From Sporosarcina globispora (lineage in GTDB: Bacteria > Bacillota > Bacilli > Bacillales > Cytobacillaceae): DNA of 64,000 bases. The stretch lies in assembly GCF_001274725.1 (NCBI RefSeq), contig NZ_LGUF01000007.1, forward strand, positions 1,991,629 through 2,055,628. Reading direction: 5' to 3'. Position numbers and translations under genes: made by a program. Under the pieces are notes generated by a model. The model saw only the letters and a program-made list of their open reading frames with translations. It had not been told where the DNA came from and ran no database searches. Below, in pieces: positions 45,381 to 54,252 of this stretch (position 1 is the stretch's first letter; every line of letters begins with the position of its first letter).

Positions 45381-46640
45381 ATGGCTGATTACAGCGCAAT
45401 GCCGAATCATCAAATTTTGTGTGTTGATATGAAGAGCTTTTATGCAAGCTGTTCTGCTGTCATGCTTGGTCTGGATCCTCTTGACTGCTATCTTGTGATT
45501 GCAGGAAATTTGGAACGGAAGGGCAGTGTTGTTCTGGCTGCCTCTCCGAGAATGAAAAAAGAGTTTGGAATAAAAACTGGGTCCCGTCTTTTTGAGGTTC
45601 CCAATGACCCGCGCATTAGAATTGAGGAGCCGAAAATGACGACTTATTTAAGAATCTCCACTGAAATCACCAGGGTATTTAACCGCTATGTCCCCAAGGA
45701 AGCCATCCATACGTACAGCGTTGATGAAAGCTTTATAAAAGTAGACGGAGCATTGCATCTCTGGGGTGATGCCCAGACAATTGCCTGGAAAATTAAAGAT
45801 GATATCGAACGGGAATTTCAGCTTCCCTGTGCCATAGGAATAGGACCTAATATGCTTATGTCAAAGCTCTGCCTGGACCTTGAGGCGAAAAAAAAGGGAG
45901 TTGCTGAGTGGACGTATGAAGATGTGAAAACAAAGCTGTGGAATGTATCCCCTTTAAGAGAAATGTGGGGCATCGGCCGCCGTGTTGAAAAGACATTGAA
46001 TGGAATGGGGATTTTTACAGTCGGCCAGCTTGCCCGCTATGATCTGGCTAAGCTTGAAAAGAAGTTTGGGATTATGGGCAATCAGCTCTATCACCATGCC
46101 TGGGGTATTGATCTGTCGGAAATAGGGGCACCGATCATGGAGGGGCAGATCAGCTTCGGGAAAAGCCAGATTTTACTGAGGGATTACAAAGAGGAAGAGG
46201 AAATTAAGCATGTGGTCCTTGAGATGTGCGAGGAAGTGGCAAGAAGGGCCCGCCGCCACCGCAAAGCCGGCAGGACTATCAGCTTTGGCCTTGGCTACAG
46301 CCAGGATGAATTCGGAGGGGGATTTTACCGCTCAAGGACAGTTGAACAGCCAACCAATATTACGATGGATCTTTATCGCGTCTGCCTGGAGCTTTTTGAC
46401 GAGAATTATGAGGGCAAAACAGTGCGGCAGATATCTATTTCCCTCGGCAATATTACGGATGACTGTGAAATGCAGCTGAATCTGTTTGATTTGGATGGCT
46501 GGAAAAAAAGGGAACTTGGCTACACAGTCGACCGGATCCGCTCCAGGTTTGGAGGAGGCGTTCTGTTAAGAGCCGTCTCTTATACAAGCGCAGGAACCGC
46601 CAAGCACCGTGCGACATTGGTTGGCGGCCATAAAATGTAA
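45381..46640 (+). CDS. polY2: Y-family DNA polymerase, UmuC/PolY2 type (YqjW)
   Basis: A 419-residue translesion polymerase of the UvrX/YqjW branch: CVDMKSFYASCSA (catalytic Asp, residues about 14-26), YSVDESFIKVDG (acidic pair), HhH thumb MWGIGRRVEKTL and a C-terminal clamp motif QLNLF. Two LexA boxes at the promoter make it SOS-inducible, as for B. subtilis yqjW. An in-frame reading from 45297 runs through the repeat and is not the start; ATG at 45381 has GAAGGAGGA ten bases upstream. Partner YolD gene follows. Confidence 0.94.
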   Translation: MADYSAMPNHQILCVDMKSFYASCSAVMLGLDPLDCYLVIAGNLERKGSVVLAASPRMKKEFGIKTGSRLFEVPNDPRIRIEEPKMTTYLRISTEITRVFNRYVPKEAIHTYSVDESFIKVDGALHLWGDAQTIAWKIKDDIEREFQLPCAIGIGPNMLMSKLCLDLEAKKKGVAEWTYEDVKTKLWNVSPLREMWGIGRRVEKTLNGMGIFTVGQLARYDLAKLEKKFGIMGNQLYHHAWGIDLSEIGAPIMEGQISFGKSQILLRDYKEEEEIKHVVLEMCEEVARRARRHRKAGRTISFGLGYSQDEFGGGFYRSRTVEQPTNITMDLYRVCLELFDENYEGKTVRQISISLGNITDDCEMQLNLFDLDGWKKRELGYTVDRIRSRFGGGVLLRAVSYTSAGTAKHRATLVGGHKM

Positions 46641-46657
46641 CTAAAGGGGGTCAGTTT

Positions 46658-46993
46658 ATGATTCGCGATCGGGGCAGAATAAAATGGACTTCTATGATGC
46701 TGCCGGAACATGTAAAGCTCTTAAGAGACTGGGCAAAGGAAGATACGTACGAGCAAAAGCGGGAAATGGATGAGCAGAAGCTTGAATATATGAATGAAAT
46801 TCTTTCGGAGGCAATGGAATTTCAAAAAAGCATTACACTTACTCATTACCGGGGCAAAAATTATGAACTGGTCATTGGGAGCATTCATTATTGGGATGAA
46901 CTTGGCCAAAAACTGCATATTGTGGACCGCTTTGGGGAAATTCACCGTATTTCTATTGACGCCATAGCGGATGCCCGGCTTACGGATGAATAG
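46658..46993 (+). CDS. YolD-like protein (YqjX)
   Basis: A 111-residue YolD-like family protein: RDRGRIKWTSMMLPEHVKLL at the N-terminus, a helical middle and a beta-rich C-terminal half (VIGSIHYWDELGQKLHIVD). YolD proteins are typically paired with UmuC-like polymerases and probably regulate them like UmuD. It sits 17 bases behind polY2 with AAAGGGGGTC as ribosome binding site, in the same SOS transcript. Confidence 0.9.
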   Translation: MIRDRGRIKWTSMMLPEHVKLLRDWAKEDTYEQKREMDEQKLEYMNEILSEAMEFQKSITLTHYRGKNYELVIGSIHYWDELGQKLHIVDRFGEIHRISIDAIADARLTDE

Positions 46994-46994
46994 A

Positions 46995-47021
46995 AAAAAC
47001 GGGGATGACTGTCCCCGTTTT
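46995..47021. terminator. bidirectional terminator between yolD-like and CDGSH genes
   Basis: AAAACGGGGA/TCCCCGTTTT with loop TGACTG-type, T-flanked on the plus strand and A-flanked on the left. Confidence 0.82.
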
Positions 47022-47027
47022 CCACCC

Positions 47028-47246
47028 TTATTGCTTGTCATCGGGAGTTTTCCCCGCACGAATACAGGATTTGAAAGTTCCTTTATGAGTGCCATCACAA
47101 AAAGGGAGTTTCGAGGATCTTCCGCAGCGGCAAAGGGAGAAGGTTTGTTTTGTTTCAAATTTATTGCCATCCATATCAATTAACTCTACATCACCTGTTA
47201 CACGAAGCGGGCCATTATCCATTACTTTAATCTGCACCTTTGACAT
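47028..47246 (-). CDS. CDGSH-type iron-sulfur protein
   Basis: A 72-residue protein with the CDGSH 2Fe-2S motif CRCGRSSKLPFCDGTH (three Cys and one His ligand). The N-terminal half (KVQIKVMDNGPLRVTGDVEL) is the common iron-binding zinc-finger-like entry strand of this family. It is probably a small electron-transfer or redox-sensing protein in the cytosol. Function in Bacillus unknown. It faces the HesB-like gene on the other strand, an Fe-S linked neighbourhood. Confidence 0.88.
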   Translation of the reverse strand: MSKVQIKVMDNGPLRVTGDVELIDMDGNKFETKQTFSLCRCGRSSKLPFCDGTHKGTFKSCIRAGKTPDDKQ

Positions 47247-47391
47247 ATCTAATCATCCTTTCACAAAATTAAAACATTTTTATTTTGATGGTAAAAGGTA
47301 AAGGCTAAAGAAGCAACTGTCTCTTTCAGAAGCATGATATTCCTATCTGTGTTAAAATACAGCATATGCAAAGGGGAGGTAGTTTTACAAC

Positions 47392-47718
47392 ATGGAAATT
47401 GCATTAACTGAATTGGCGGCAGAAAAATTATCCAAACGGATTGCCGGCAAAGATGGATTCTTAAAACTAAAGTATGATATAGATGGCTGCGGCTGTGTAG
47501 TGAGCGGGGTAACGGCTCTCTGGCTCGTTAATGAGCTGGATGAAGATGACAGGGAAATTAAAACGAACGCTGGCAGCATATATGTGGAAAAATCAAAGGA
47601 AGTATTTTTGGATGACGATTTAACAATAGACTTTTCAGAGAAAGCAAATTGCTACCAATTAAAAAGCCCAAATCAGTATTTAAACCCAAGAATGAGTTTT
47701 ATTGATAAAACAAAATAA
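47392..47718 (+). CDS. yqkB: HesB/IscA-like Fe-S biosynthesis family protein (YqkB)
   Basis: A 108-residue HesB-like fold protein (MEIALTELAAEKLSKRI; DIDGCGCVVSGV carries two Cys). It lacks the full C-terminal CxC of true A-type carriers, having a single Cys in KANCYQLKS, so cluster-carrier activity is uncertain. It matches YqkB of B. subtilis in length and position. ATG follows AAGGGGAGG. Confidence 0.85.
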   Translation: MEIALTELAAEKLSKRIAGKDGFLKLKYDIDGCGCVVSGVTALWLVNELDEDDREIKTNAGSIYVEKSKEVFLDDDLTIDFSEKANCYQLKSPNQYLNPRMSFIDKTK

Positions 47719-47732
47719 ATGATGCAGAAGGC

Positions 47733-47759
47733 GGCCGCTGTGTGAAGGCGGTCTTTTTT
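47733..47759 (+). terminator. terminator after yqkB
   Basis: GGCCGC/GCGGTC stem with a 9-base loop, then TTTTTT. Confidence 0.75.
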
Positions 47760-47774
47760 ATTGAAATTCTGAAC

Positions 47775-47906
47775 GTCGATAACTGTCTAGCTCCACAAGG
47801 AACGCTTCGGCAGATTTTGGGAGGATGGGGGTCATGCAGACGTTGCCACAGGACGTGGAGTTCTTAGTGCGGTCCTTTTGTGGGCAAGGCGCTTCCGCTT
47901 TTCTTA
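47775..47906 (+). repeat. dispersed hairpin repeat, copy 3 (longer variant)
   Basis: Starts GTCGATAACTGTCTAGCTCC and ends GTGGGCAAGGCGCTTCCGCT before TTTCTTA, the same borders as copy 1. The middle is longer and includes CTCCAC near the start and GTGGAG near 47855, which can pair. It lies about 155 bp upstream of the lipoprotein ribosome binding site. The remainder of 47907-48060 is A+T-rich with no clear promoter. Confidence 0.72.
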
Positions 47907-48075
47907 TGAATCTATAGATCTTTTACATAGGTAAAAATACCCTTCCAATATTTTGGAAAATAAGGTTTTAATATATTAGAAAAGGGTTACAGGCAAATGA
48001 GAATAACAAAAGATGAATGTTTTTATATTGTCTGTAATTAATTGGTAAAGAGAATGCTGATTGGAGGAGAAACGA

Positions 48076-48618
48076 ATGAGGCAGAACCATCTATTATTTT
48101 TGCTGCTGGCAGCTATCCTGATTTTGTCAGGGTGCAGTACATCGACAATGGGCCAGGCAATTGATGATGGAATTCCATTCAATGTAAAAGAAATCTTACA
48201 TAAAGAAAAAGTAAAAGATGGAGTCATTCTTCTGTATTTAACGAAGCAGGATGATGGACAAAATGAGGTTGAGGCCATGGCAGCTGCCTATTTGAAGGGC
48301 AGTGACAAAAATGGCTGGAAAAATGAAGGCCATAACCATTGGGAGCATTATGAGAACGAACATATGACGGTTTATACTGACACGTTCTATGATTATGATA
48401 AGGAAGGGAAACTGGAAAACAGAATACCCCTGATTTTTGGCGAGATTCAAAACGGGGATATTCAAAAAGTAGAAGTAGCCGGCAAGGAAGAGAAATTTGA
48501 AGAGGCGGCGATTATTAAAAAAGAAAACAAGCGCTATTATTTTAAAATAGGAGATTTTCATACTGCAAGAGGGCTGTCGGCAGACGGCAAGGAAATCATA
48601 AAGAAAAAGAACAATTAG
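48076..48618 (+). CDS. hypothetical lipoprotein
   Basis: A 180-residue protein with a lipoprotein signal (LLFLLLAAILILSGCSTS, lipidated Cys about residue 20). The mature part is charged, with tandem strand-like segments, and I recognise no domain. It should be tethered to the outer face of the membrane. ATG at 48076 follows TTGGAGGAGAAACG; the TTG inside that site is not the start. It ends in a terminator shared with the hydrolase gene opposite. Confidence 0.75.
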   Translation: MRQNHLLFLLLAAILILSGCSTSTMGQAIDDGIPFNVKEILHKEKVKDGVILLYLTKQDDGQNEVEAMAAAYLKGSDKNGWKNEGHNHWEHYENEHMTVYTDTFYDYDKEGKLENRIPLIFGEIQNGDIQKVEVAGKEEKFEEAAIIKKENKRYYFKIGDFHTARGLSADGKEIIKKKNN

Positions 48619-48632
48619 AGGATCTTAATATG

Positions 48633-48666
48633 AAACAGCTGGCTTACCCTGAAGCCAGCTGTTTTA
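48633..48666. terminator. bidirectional terminator between lipoprotein gene and yqkD
   Basis: AAACAGCTGGCTT/AAGCCAGCTGTTT, a perfect 13-bp stem with a 6-base loop and T-rich right flank; it overlaps the stop codon of the minus-strand gene. Confidence 0.85.
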
Positions 48667-49590
48667 TTGTGATAAAGCATCCATGCTGTCGACATACTGA
48701 TCCAAAAACTCGTCAATGACTTTTTCATAATCTTCTCTGTTTTCGTTGAAGGATTGGGCATGGATCCCATTGACAGCAAGGTAAAGTTTTTTAGGGCCTT
48801 TTTTCTTCTCGTACAAAGCCTCGGACATGGTTGGCAAAATAAAATCATCTTTTTCACTATGGATAAACAGGATAGGTTTCTTTATATTTTCAATAACGGA
48901 AATAGGTGACACATCCGCAATTGAATATTTCTCGCGCATCCGCAGGAATAGATCGGCAACAGGCAAAAAGAGTTTTGCGGGCAGCTTCATCTCAGCTTTT
49001 AAGCGATAAGCCAGCTGCTCTTTGAAATCGGAAAAAGGACAATCAGCGATGTAAAAGTCGGCACCATCTTCGAGCATTCCTGCATAAAGGATCATTGTGG
49101 CGGCGCCCATGCTTTCACCATGTATGCCAATCTGGATATCAGGTCCTTTTTCCGCTTTGAGCCAATCAACAATTGCTTTTAAATCAAATTTTTCATAATG
49201 TCCGTAGCTTGTTGTCTTTCCTCCAGATTCTCCATGGCGTCGATGATCATAGATAACAGCATTAAATCCCCGGTCCAAAAAGAGGTTCATATATTTAATC
49301 GAGTTCATTTTATTTTCCGTAACCCCGTGAGAGATAATGATATAGCGATTATTTTTATGTGGTTCGACAGCCACAGCTTTTAAATTATAGCCAAATGGGG
49401 AGGGAATAAGCACTTCTCTTTTTGGCAGGCTTTCATACTTGATAAGGTCAAGTCTGCCGGATTCCTTCTCCCTTTCTAAAATAAAGTCATCTTCCTTCTT
49501 TTTCATAAACATAAGCCTATTTGTAAAATAGACGCCGAGTGATGAAAGAAAGAGAACGATGGAAATTATATAACGAAATAACCTTCTCAA
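48664..49590 (-). CDS. yqkD: alpha/beta hydrolase, membrane-anchored (YqkD; TTG start)
   Basis: A 308-residue protein with an N-terminal membrane helix (YIISIVLFLSSLGVYF) and an alpha/beta hydrolase domain. ISHGVTENK is the oxyanion region, IGIHGESMGAATMILY carries the nucleophile Ser in GESMG, and acid and His are in SEKDDFILP and VNGIHAQSF. It matches YqkD. Substrate unknown. TTG at 49590 is best spaced after GGAGGG; an ATG two codons upstream is almost on top of it. Longer in-frame readings have no site. Confidence 0.85.
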   Translation of the reverse strand: MRRLFRYIISIVLFLSSLGVYFTNRLMFMKKKEDDFILEREKESGRLDLIKYESLPKREVLIPSPFGYNLKAVAVEPHKNNRYIIISHGVTENKMNSIKYMNLFLDRGFNAVIYDHRRHGESGGKTTSYGHYEKFDLKAIVDWLKAEKGPDIQIGIHGESMGAATMILYAGMLEDGADFYIADCPFSDFKEQLAYRLKAEMKLPAKLFLPVADLFLRMREKYSIADVSPISVIENIKKPILFIHSEKDDFILPTMSEALYEKKKGPKKLYLAVNGIHAQSFNENREDYEKVIDEFLDQYVDSMDALSQ

Positions 49591-49704
49591 ACCCATCCCT
49601 CCATCTTTTTTTTTCTTTATTTTACCATTATGGATGAAATTAAAACAGGGATGCGAGCCGGGACATGCTGAATTTTCATGAAGGGCGCAAAAAGATTCCA
49701 GCAT

Positions 49705-49728
49705 GAAAAAGCCGCTCTGCGGCGGCTT
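49705..49728 (-). terminator. terminator of the 43-residue protein gene
   Basis: On the minus strand GCCGC-CGCAGA-GCGGC followed by TTTTTC, starting at the stop codon. Confidence 0.75.
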
Positions 49729-49858
49729 ATTGCTTTGCGTTTTGTCTTTTAGTTGGATGAATCGCTTTTTCTAATTCCTCGGCAGCAATCGTCTGGTTTA
49801 CTGTATCGGAATTCGGCTTTCCCTTCTGGCTATATCCTTTATCCCGTTTTTGGCTCAT
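49727..49858 (-). CDS. small hypothetical protein, 43 residues
   Basis: Minus-strand ATG (49858) with GGGGGGATAA upstream, ending at TAA 49727 directly before a terminator. The product starts MSQKRDKGYSQKGKPN and contains the helix AAEELEKAIH. It is hydrophilic and looks disordered at both ends. The combination of a good ribosome binding site, closed frame and dedicated terminator makes it a likely real gene, but I recognise no family. Confidence 0.65.
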   Translation of the reverse strand: MSQKRDKGYSQKGKPNSDTVNQTIAAEELEKAIHPTKRQNAKQ

Positions 49859-49972
49859 CGGCTTATCCCCCCTCTAATAGGCTGCAGCTGAATTGAACTA
49901 GTGGGCTGCTTTAGCTTCTCATTTAATAAGATGCTATAAGAAGAGGGGCATTATTCATCTTAAGCAGTAATG

Positions 49973-50881
49973 CTATTGAACAGTTTGTGCATTCAGCCTG
50001 AAGTAGGTGCTTTCAATTGGCCTGGAGAGATGCGGCTGAACAATTTTTACAGCTTCCATTAATTGATCAAGATTAACATTTGTTTTAATTCCCATCCGCT
50101 CAAGCATATAAACAACATCTTCTGTTGCTGCATTGCCTGCAGCGCCCGGGGCAAATGGGCAACCTCCAAGCCCGCCGGCTGAAGTATCAAAGCGGTCGAC
50201 ACCTGCCTGCAAGGCTGCAAAGATATTAGTGAGGGCCATTTTTCTTGTGTCATGAAAATGTGCAGTTAAGAGGGTATTTGGAAACTCTTCTTTTAAACGG
50301 GAAAAAAGCCCGTACGATTCATGGGGAGCTGCCATTCCAATCGTATCTGCCACGCTTAGCTCATCAGCCCCGGCCTCTGCAAACTGACGGCATAGCCCCA
50401 TTGTATCTTCAGGTTTCATTACTCCTTCATACGGGCAATGAAATGCCGTTGAGATGCAGGCACGAACGAAGTAGCCTTTTTCTTTCAGTTCTCCGATAAT
50501 CGGCTTTAGTTCATCCATGCTTTCCTGAGTGGTTTTATTGATATTTTTCTTATTAAATGTATTGCTTACACCGACGAATACGGCAACAGCCTGGCAATTC
50601 GTCATATACAGCCTGTCGATGCCTTTGCGGTTTGGGGCAAGCACGATATCTCTCGTTTTTCCATCGAGGCAATCTGCTGTAATTTCAGCTGCATCCCTCA
50701 TCTGCGGAACCCACTTCGGAGACACGAATGAAGTAAGCTCCATTTCTGTTAATCCTGCATTTTTTAAGTTTTTAATAAAGTCTTTCTTAACTTCAGTCGG
50801 CACAAAGGACTTTTCATTCTGAAGCCCATCTCGGGGACCAACTTCAATGATTGTTACTTTATTTGGAAGTGCAAGCGTCAT
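49973..50881 (-). CDS. mvaB: hydroxymethylglutaryl-CoA lyase
   Basis: A 302-residue DRE-TIM enzyme: VTIIEVGPRDGLQNEKSFV at the N-terminus (DRE metal site), HFHDTRKMAL near residue 205 and the catalytic-Cys loop GGLGGCPFAPGAAGNAATED near 235-254. It splits HMG-CoA into acetyl-CoA and acetoacetate, the last step of leucine breakdown. It is divergent from a thiolase and succinyl-CoA:3-ketoacid CoA-transferase, which consume acetoacetate. It corresponds to YngG by family, not by B. subtilis position. Confidence 0.94.
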   Translation of the reverse strand: MTLALPNKVTIIEVGPRDGLQNEKSFVPTEVKKDFIKNLKNAGLTEMELTSFVSPKWVPQMRDAAEITADCLDGKTRDIVLAPNRKGIDRLYMTNCQAVAVFVGVSNTFNKKNINKTTQESMDELKPIIGELKEKGYFVRACISTAFHCPYEGVMKPEDTMGLCRQFAEAGADELSVADTIGMAAPHESYGLFSRLKEEFPNTLLTAHFHDTRKMALTNIFAALQAGVDRFDTSAGGLGGCPFAPGAAGNAATEDVVYMLERMGIKTNVNLDQLMEAVKIVQPHLSRPIESTYFRLNAQTVQ

Positions 50882-50968
50882 GATTTCCTCTCCCGTCTCA
50901 TATTTTTAAACGTGCCTGGTAAGCACTTTCTTATTTGCGGAAAATTTCTATATCCAGCCTTCAAATTT

Positions 50969-50998
50969 ATTGTATTAGGAAAGTATTTTCGATTGCAA
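50969..50998 (-). promoter_or_regulatory. probable sigma-A promoter of mvaB
   Basis: On the minus strand TTGCAA (50993-50998), 18 bp, TACAAT (50969-50974), about 85 bases before the start codon. Confidence 0.5.
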
Positions 50999-51086
50999 GA
51001 ATAATAAAAATTTTGACAAAATAAAAGGAATTTTGAGATCTTGTCACGAATATTAGCGATAGAAATGTTTTGAAAGGATGAGAGAG

Positions 51087-52274
51087 ATGGCACAAACAGA
51101 AGTCGTAGTAGTCAGCGCTGTCCGGACAGCAATCGGCAGTTTTAATGGCACCCTTAAAGATGTATCGGCGCCTGAGCTTGGGGCGATCGCGATAAAAGGG
51201 GCTCTGGAAAAAGCAGGTTTAACATCAGATCAGATAGACGAAGTAATCTTGGGAAATGTCCTGCAGGCAGGTCTGGGTCAGAATCCGGCAAGGCAGGCAG
51301 CTCTTAAAGCGGGCCTTCCTGAAAGCGTTTCCGCAATGACGATTAATAAAGTGTGCGGTTCGGGGCTGAAGGCAGTTCATTTAGCTGCACAGGCCATTTT
51401 AGCAGGTGATGCCGAAGTGGTGATTGCAGGAGGCATGGAAAATATGAGTCAGGCTCCTTACATACTGAAAAATGCAAGAAATGGATTTAAAATGGGAGAT
51501 CAAAAGCTTATTGATTCGATGATATCAGATGGGCTCTGGTGTGCATTTAATGATTACCATATGGGAGTTACTGCTGAAAATCTTTGCTCGAAATACGAGC
51601 TGAGCAGGGAAGAACAGGACGGCTTCGCCGCAGGCAGCCAGGAAAAGGCGGCAAAGGCAATTGAAGAAGGCAAATTCAAAGATGAAATCGTTCCTGTGGA
51701 AATTCCTCAGCGAAAAGGGGATCCAATTGTTTTTGACACAGACGAATATCCTAAAAAAGGGACGACTGCTGAAAAGCTCGGAGGACTGCGCCCGGCGTTT
51801 AAGAAAGATGGCAGTGTAACAGCCGGAAATGCTTCTGGGATTAATGACGGTGCTGCCGTATTGATTGTTATGAGCAGAAAGAAAGCAGATCAACTGGGGC
51901 TTAAGCCTTTAGTGACGATTAAAGGGAATGCAAGTGCAGGTGTGGATCCAAGTATCATGGGCATTGGCCCTGTTTCAGCCGTAAAAAAAGCGCTTGAAAA
52001 GGCGTCCGTTTCTATGGATGAACTGGAGCTTATTGAAGCAAACGAAGCATTTGCAGCCCAGTCGCTTGCTGTTGACAGGGAGCTTCGTTTTAACAAAGAA
52101 ATACTGAATGTTAATGGCGGGGCAATTGCACTGGGACATCCAATCGGTGCAAGCGGTGCAAGAATCCTTGTAACTCTTATTCATGAGATGCAAAAAAGAC
52201 AGGCAAAGATTGGCCTTGCTACTCTATGCATTGGCGGAGGCCAAGGGGTAGCCACAGTGGTGGAGCTGGCATAG
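51087..52274 (+). CDS. acetyl-CoA C-acetyltransferase (thiolase)
   Basis: A 395-residue thiolase. The acylated Cys is in [15 protein letters not shown] (about residue 88), the His in [17 protein letters not shown] and the second Cys in [12 protein letters not shown] at the C-terminus. It cleaves acetoacetyl-CoA to two acetyl-CoA, or condenses them. Grouped with SCOT and HMG-CoA lyase, the degradative direction is likely. ATG at 51087 is preferred over one nine bases upstream that sits on the ribosome binding site AAAGGATGAG. Confidence 0.95.
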   Translation: MAQTEVVVVSAVRTAIGSFNGTLKDVSAPELGAIAIKGALEKAGLTSDQIDEVILGNVLQAGLGQNPARQAALKAGLPESVSAMTINKVCGSGLKAVHLAAQAILAGDAEVVIAGGMENMSQAPYILKNARNGFKMGDQKLIDSMISDGLWCAFNDYHMGVTAENLCSKYELSREEQDGFAAGSQEKAAKAIEEGKFKDEIVPVEIPQRKGDPIVFDTDEYPKKGTTAEKLGGLRPAFKKDGSVTAGNASGINDGAAVLIVMSRKKADQLGLKPLVTIKGNASAGVDPSIMGIGPVSAVKKALEKASVSMDELELIEANEAFAAQSLAVDRELRFNKEILNVNGGAIALGHPIGASGARILVTLIHEMQKRQAKIGLATLCIGGGQGVATVVELA

Positions 52275-52330
52275 TAAACTGAAATAAAATGTATGGCAAA
52301 AAAATTAGTTTCAAGAAAGGAGCGAGCGAA

Positions 52331-53020
52331 GTGAAGAAAATTTGTACTTCCTTCAGTGAAGCGGTTCAGGAAATTCACGATGGTGCTGTCCTTATGGTTG
52401 GCGGTTTCGGCCTGTGCGGAATCCCGGAAAACCTTATTCTGGCTTTAGTTGATAAAGGGGTCAAGGACCTAACAGTCATTTCGAACAACTGCGGTGTTGA
52501 TGATTGGGGGCTTGGACTGCTTTTGAAAAATAAACAGATTAAGAAAATGGTCGGCTCTTATGTCGGCGAAAACAAAGAGTTTGAGAGACAGGTTCTTTCA
52601 GGCGAAATTGAAGTAGAGCTGCTTCCTCAAGGAACACTCGCAGAAAAAATCCGTGCAGGCGGCGCGGGCATTCCTGCTTTTTATACTCCGGCAGGAGTAG
52701 GGACGCCGATTGCAGAGGGGAAAGAAACAAAGGTATTTGATGGAAAGGAATATCTGCTTGAAGAGGCGCTGAAGGCGGACTTCAGCCTTGTAAGAGCATG
52801 GAAGGGCGATAAGATGGGCAATCTTGTTTATCACAAAACTGCCCGAAATTTCAATCCGATGATTGCAGCAGCCGGCAAAGTGACGATTGCAGAAGTGGAG
52901 ACACTTTATGAAATTGGTGAACTGGATCCAAATTATATTCATACCCCAAGCATCTATGTTCAATCACTGATTAAAGGAAAACAGGAAAAGCGCATTGAAA
53001 GACTGACTGTTAAGAAATAA
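52331..53020 (+). CDS. scoA: 3-oxoacid CoA-transferase subunit A (GTG start)
   Basis: A 229-residue CoA-transferase alpha subunit ([17 protein letters not shown] near residue 23, [21 protein letters not shown] near 106, FNPMIAAAG). With ScoB it transfers CoA from succinyl-CoA to acetoacetate. GTG at 52331 follows AAAGGAGCGAG; an earlier in-frame ATG (52289) lacks a site. It lies 56 bases after the thiolase and 27 before scoB. Confidence 0.94.
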   Translation: MKKICTSFSEAVQEIHDGAVLMVGGFGLCGIPENLILALVDKGVKDLTVISNNCGVDDWGLGLLLKNKQIKKMVGSYVGENKEFERQVLSGEIEVELLPQGTLAEKIRAGGAGIPAFYTPAGVGTPIAEGKETKVFDGKEYLLEEALKADFSLVRAWKGDKMGNLVYHKTARNFNPMIAAAGKVTIAEVETLYEIGELDPNYIHTPSIYVQSLIKGKQEKRIERLTVKK

Positions 53021-53047
53021 ATACCAGCGACGGAAGGAGAGGGTGTC

Positions 53048-53716
53048 ATGAGCAACGATAAAGCGGCAGTCCGGGAGAAAATTGCCAGACGGGCTGAAAA
53101 AGAAATTGAAAATGGCTTTTACGTAAATTTGGGAATCGGTATGCCAACATTGGTTGCAAACTATATTTCTGATAATAAGGAAGTGGTCCTTCAATCTGAA
53201 AATGGATTACTGGGCATTGGCCCGTATCCTGCAGAAAGTGAAGTTGACCCAGATTTGATTAATGCAGGAAAAGAAACAGTTACCGCAATCTCTGGAGCCT
53301 CCTATTTTGATAGTGCTGAATCTTTTGCGATGATCAGAGGCGGCCATGTGAATATTGCCATTCTCGGGGGGATGGAGGTCTCTGAAAAAGGAGATCTTGC
53401 CAACTGGATGATTCCTGGGAAAATGATTAAGGGAATGGGCGGTGCTATGGATCTTGTCCATGGAGCCAATAAAATCATAGTCATCATGGACCACACCAAT
53501 AAGAATGGCGATTCGAAAATCCTTAAAGAATGCAGCCTGCCTTTAACAGGAGAAAATGTCGTTGACCGCATTATCACTGAGCGGGCAGTCATCGATGTCA
53601 CCGATTCTGGCTTAAAGCTTGTTGAAGTCGCTAAAGGCTTCACAATCGAGGACATTATCAATTCAACAGAACCTGAATTGCAAATTGATGAAAACGTTGT
53701 AACAGATGCTTATTAA
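53048..53716 (+). CDS. scoB: 3-oxoacid CoA-transferase subunit B
   Basis: A 222-residue beta subunit. The catalytic Glu that forms the CoA thioester lies in [14 protein letters not shown] (about residue 50), after [15 protein letters not shown]. It forms the SCOT enzyme with ScoA, letting the cell use acetoacetate. ATG follows GGAAGGAGAGG. The operon ends with a terminator right after this gene. Confidence 0.95.
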   Translation: MSNDKAAVREKIARRAEKEIENGFYVNLGIGMPTLVANYISDNKEVVLQSENGLLGIGPYPAESEVDPDLINAGKETVTAISGASYFDSAESFAMIRGGHVNIAILGGMEVSEKGDLANWMIPGKMIKGMGGAMDLVHGANKIIVIMDHTNKNGDSKILKECSLPLTGENVVDRIITERAVIDVTDSGLKLVEVAKGFTIEDIINSTEPELQIDENVVTDAY

Positions 53717-53723
53717 TATCTTC

Positions 53724-53753
53724 TGAAAAGTACAGCTGCATGCTGTGCTTTTC
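53724..53753 (+). terminator. terminator of the thiolase-scoAB operon
   Basis: GAAAAG-TACAG pairs with CTGTG-CTTTTC; the loop is CTGCATG-like and ATTATTTTTT follows. Confidence 0.75.
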
Positions 53754-53797
53754 ATTATTTTTTACTCGGTTTTAGCCTAAAGAAAAGAGGAGAAAAA

Positions 53798-54169
53798 ATG
53801 AGTTTTTCATTTAAAGGAATCGACCATATCCAGCTGGCAGCTCCAAAGGGCTGTGAAGAGGCAGCAAGGAAATTTTACGGTGAACAGCTTGGTCTGAAAG
53901 AAATTCCCAAGCCGGAAAATCTGCAAAAGCGCGGCGGCTGCTGGTTTATCTGCGGAAATCAGGAAATTCATATTGGGGTGCAGGAAGGCTTTTTGCCGGC
54001 AAAAAAAGCACACCCTGGATTCATTGTCGAAAACCTTGAAGACTTGAGGAGCAGTCTTCAAGAGCAGAAGATAGCTATAAAGGAAGAACCGCCTATAGAA
54101 GGAAGACAGCGATTCTTTGTTGATGATCCATTCGGAAACAGAATTGAGTTTTTAGAGTATATGACTTAA
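53798..54169 (+). CDS. VOC-family glyoxalase-like protein
   Basis: A 123-residue protein with the two beta-alpha-beta-beta modules of the glyoxalase/bleomycin resistance family (GIDHIQLAAPKGCEEAARKF and FFVDDPFGNRIEFLEYM). Likely metal ligands are the His near residue 8 and the Glu at the end. Substrate unknown. It has its own ribosome binding site (AGAGGAGA). It may be a detoxification or dioxygenase-like protein. Confidence 0.82.
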   Translation: MSFSFKGIDHIQLAAPKGCEEAARKFYGEQLGLKEIPKPENLQKRGGCWFICGNQEIHIGVQEGFLPAKKAHPGFIVENLEDLRSSLQEQKIAIKEEPPIEGRQRFFVDDPFGNRIEFLEYMT

Positions 54170-54252
54170 GGATTCATAGCGAATCAGCTATTCCTTCATG
54201 AATAAAAAAATATGTTATAATGAATGGCATAATTAGTTGATGAGGGGATATT

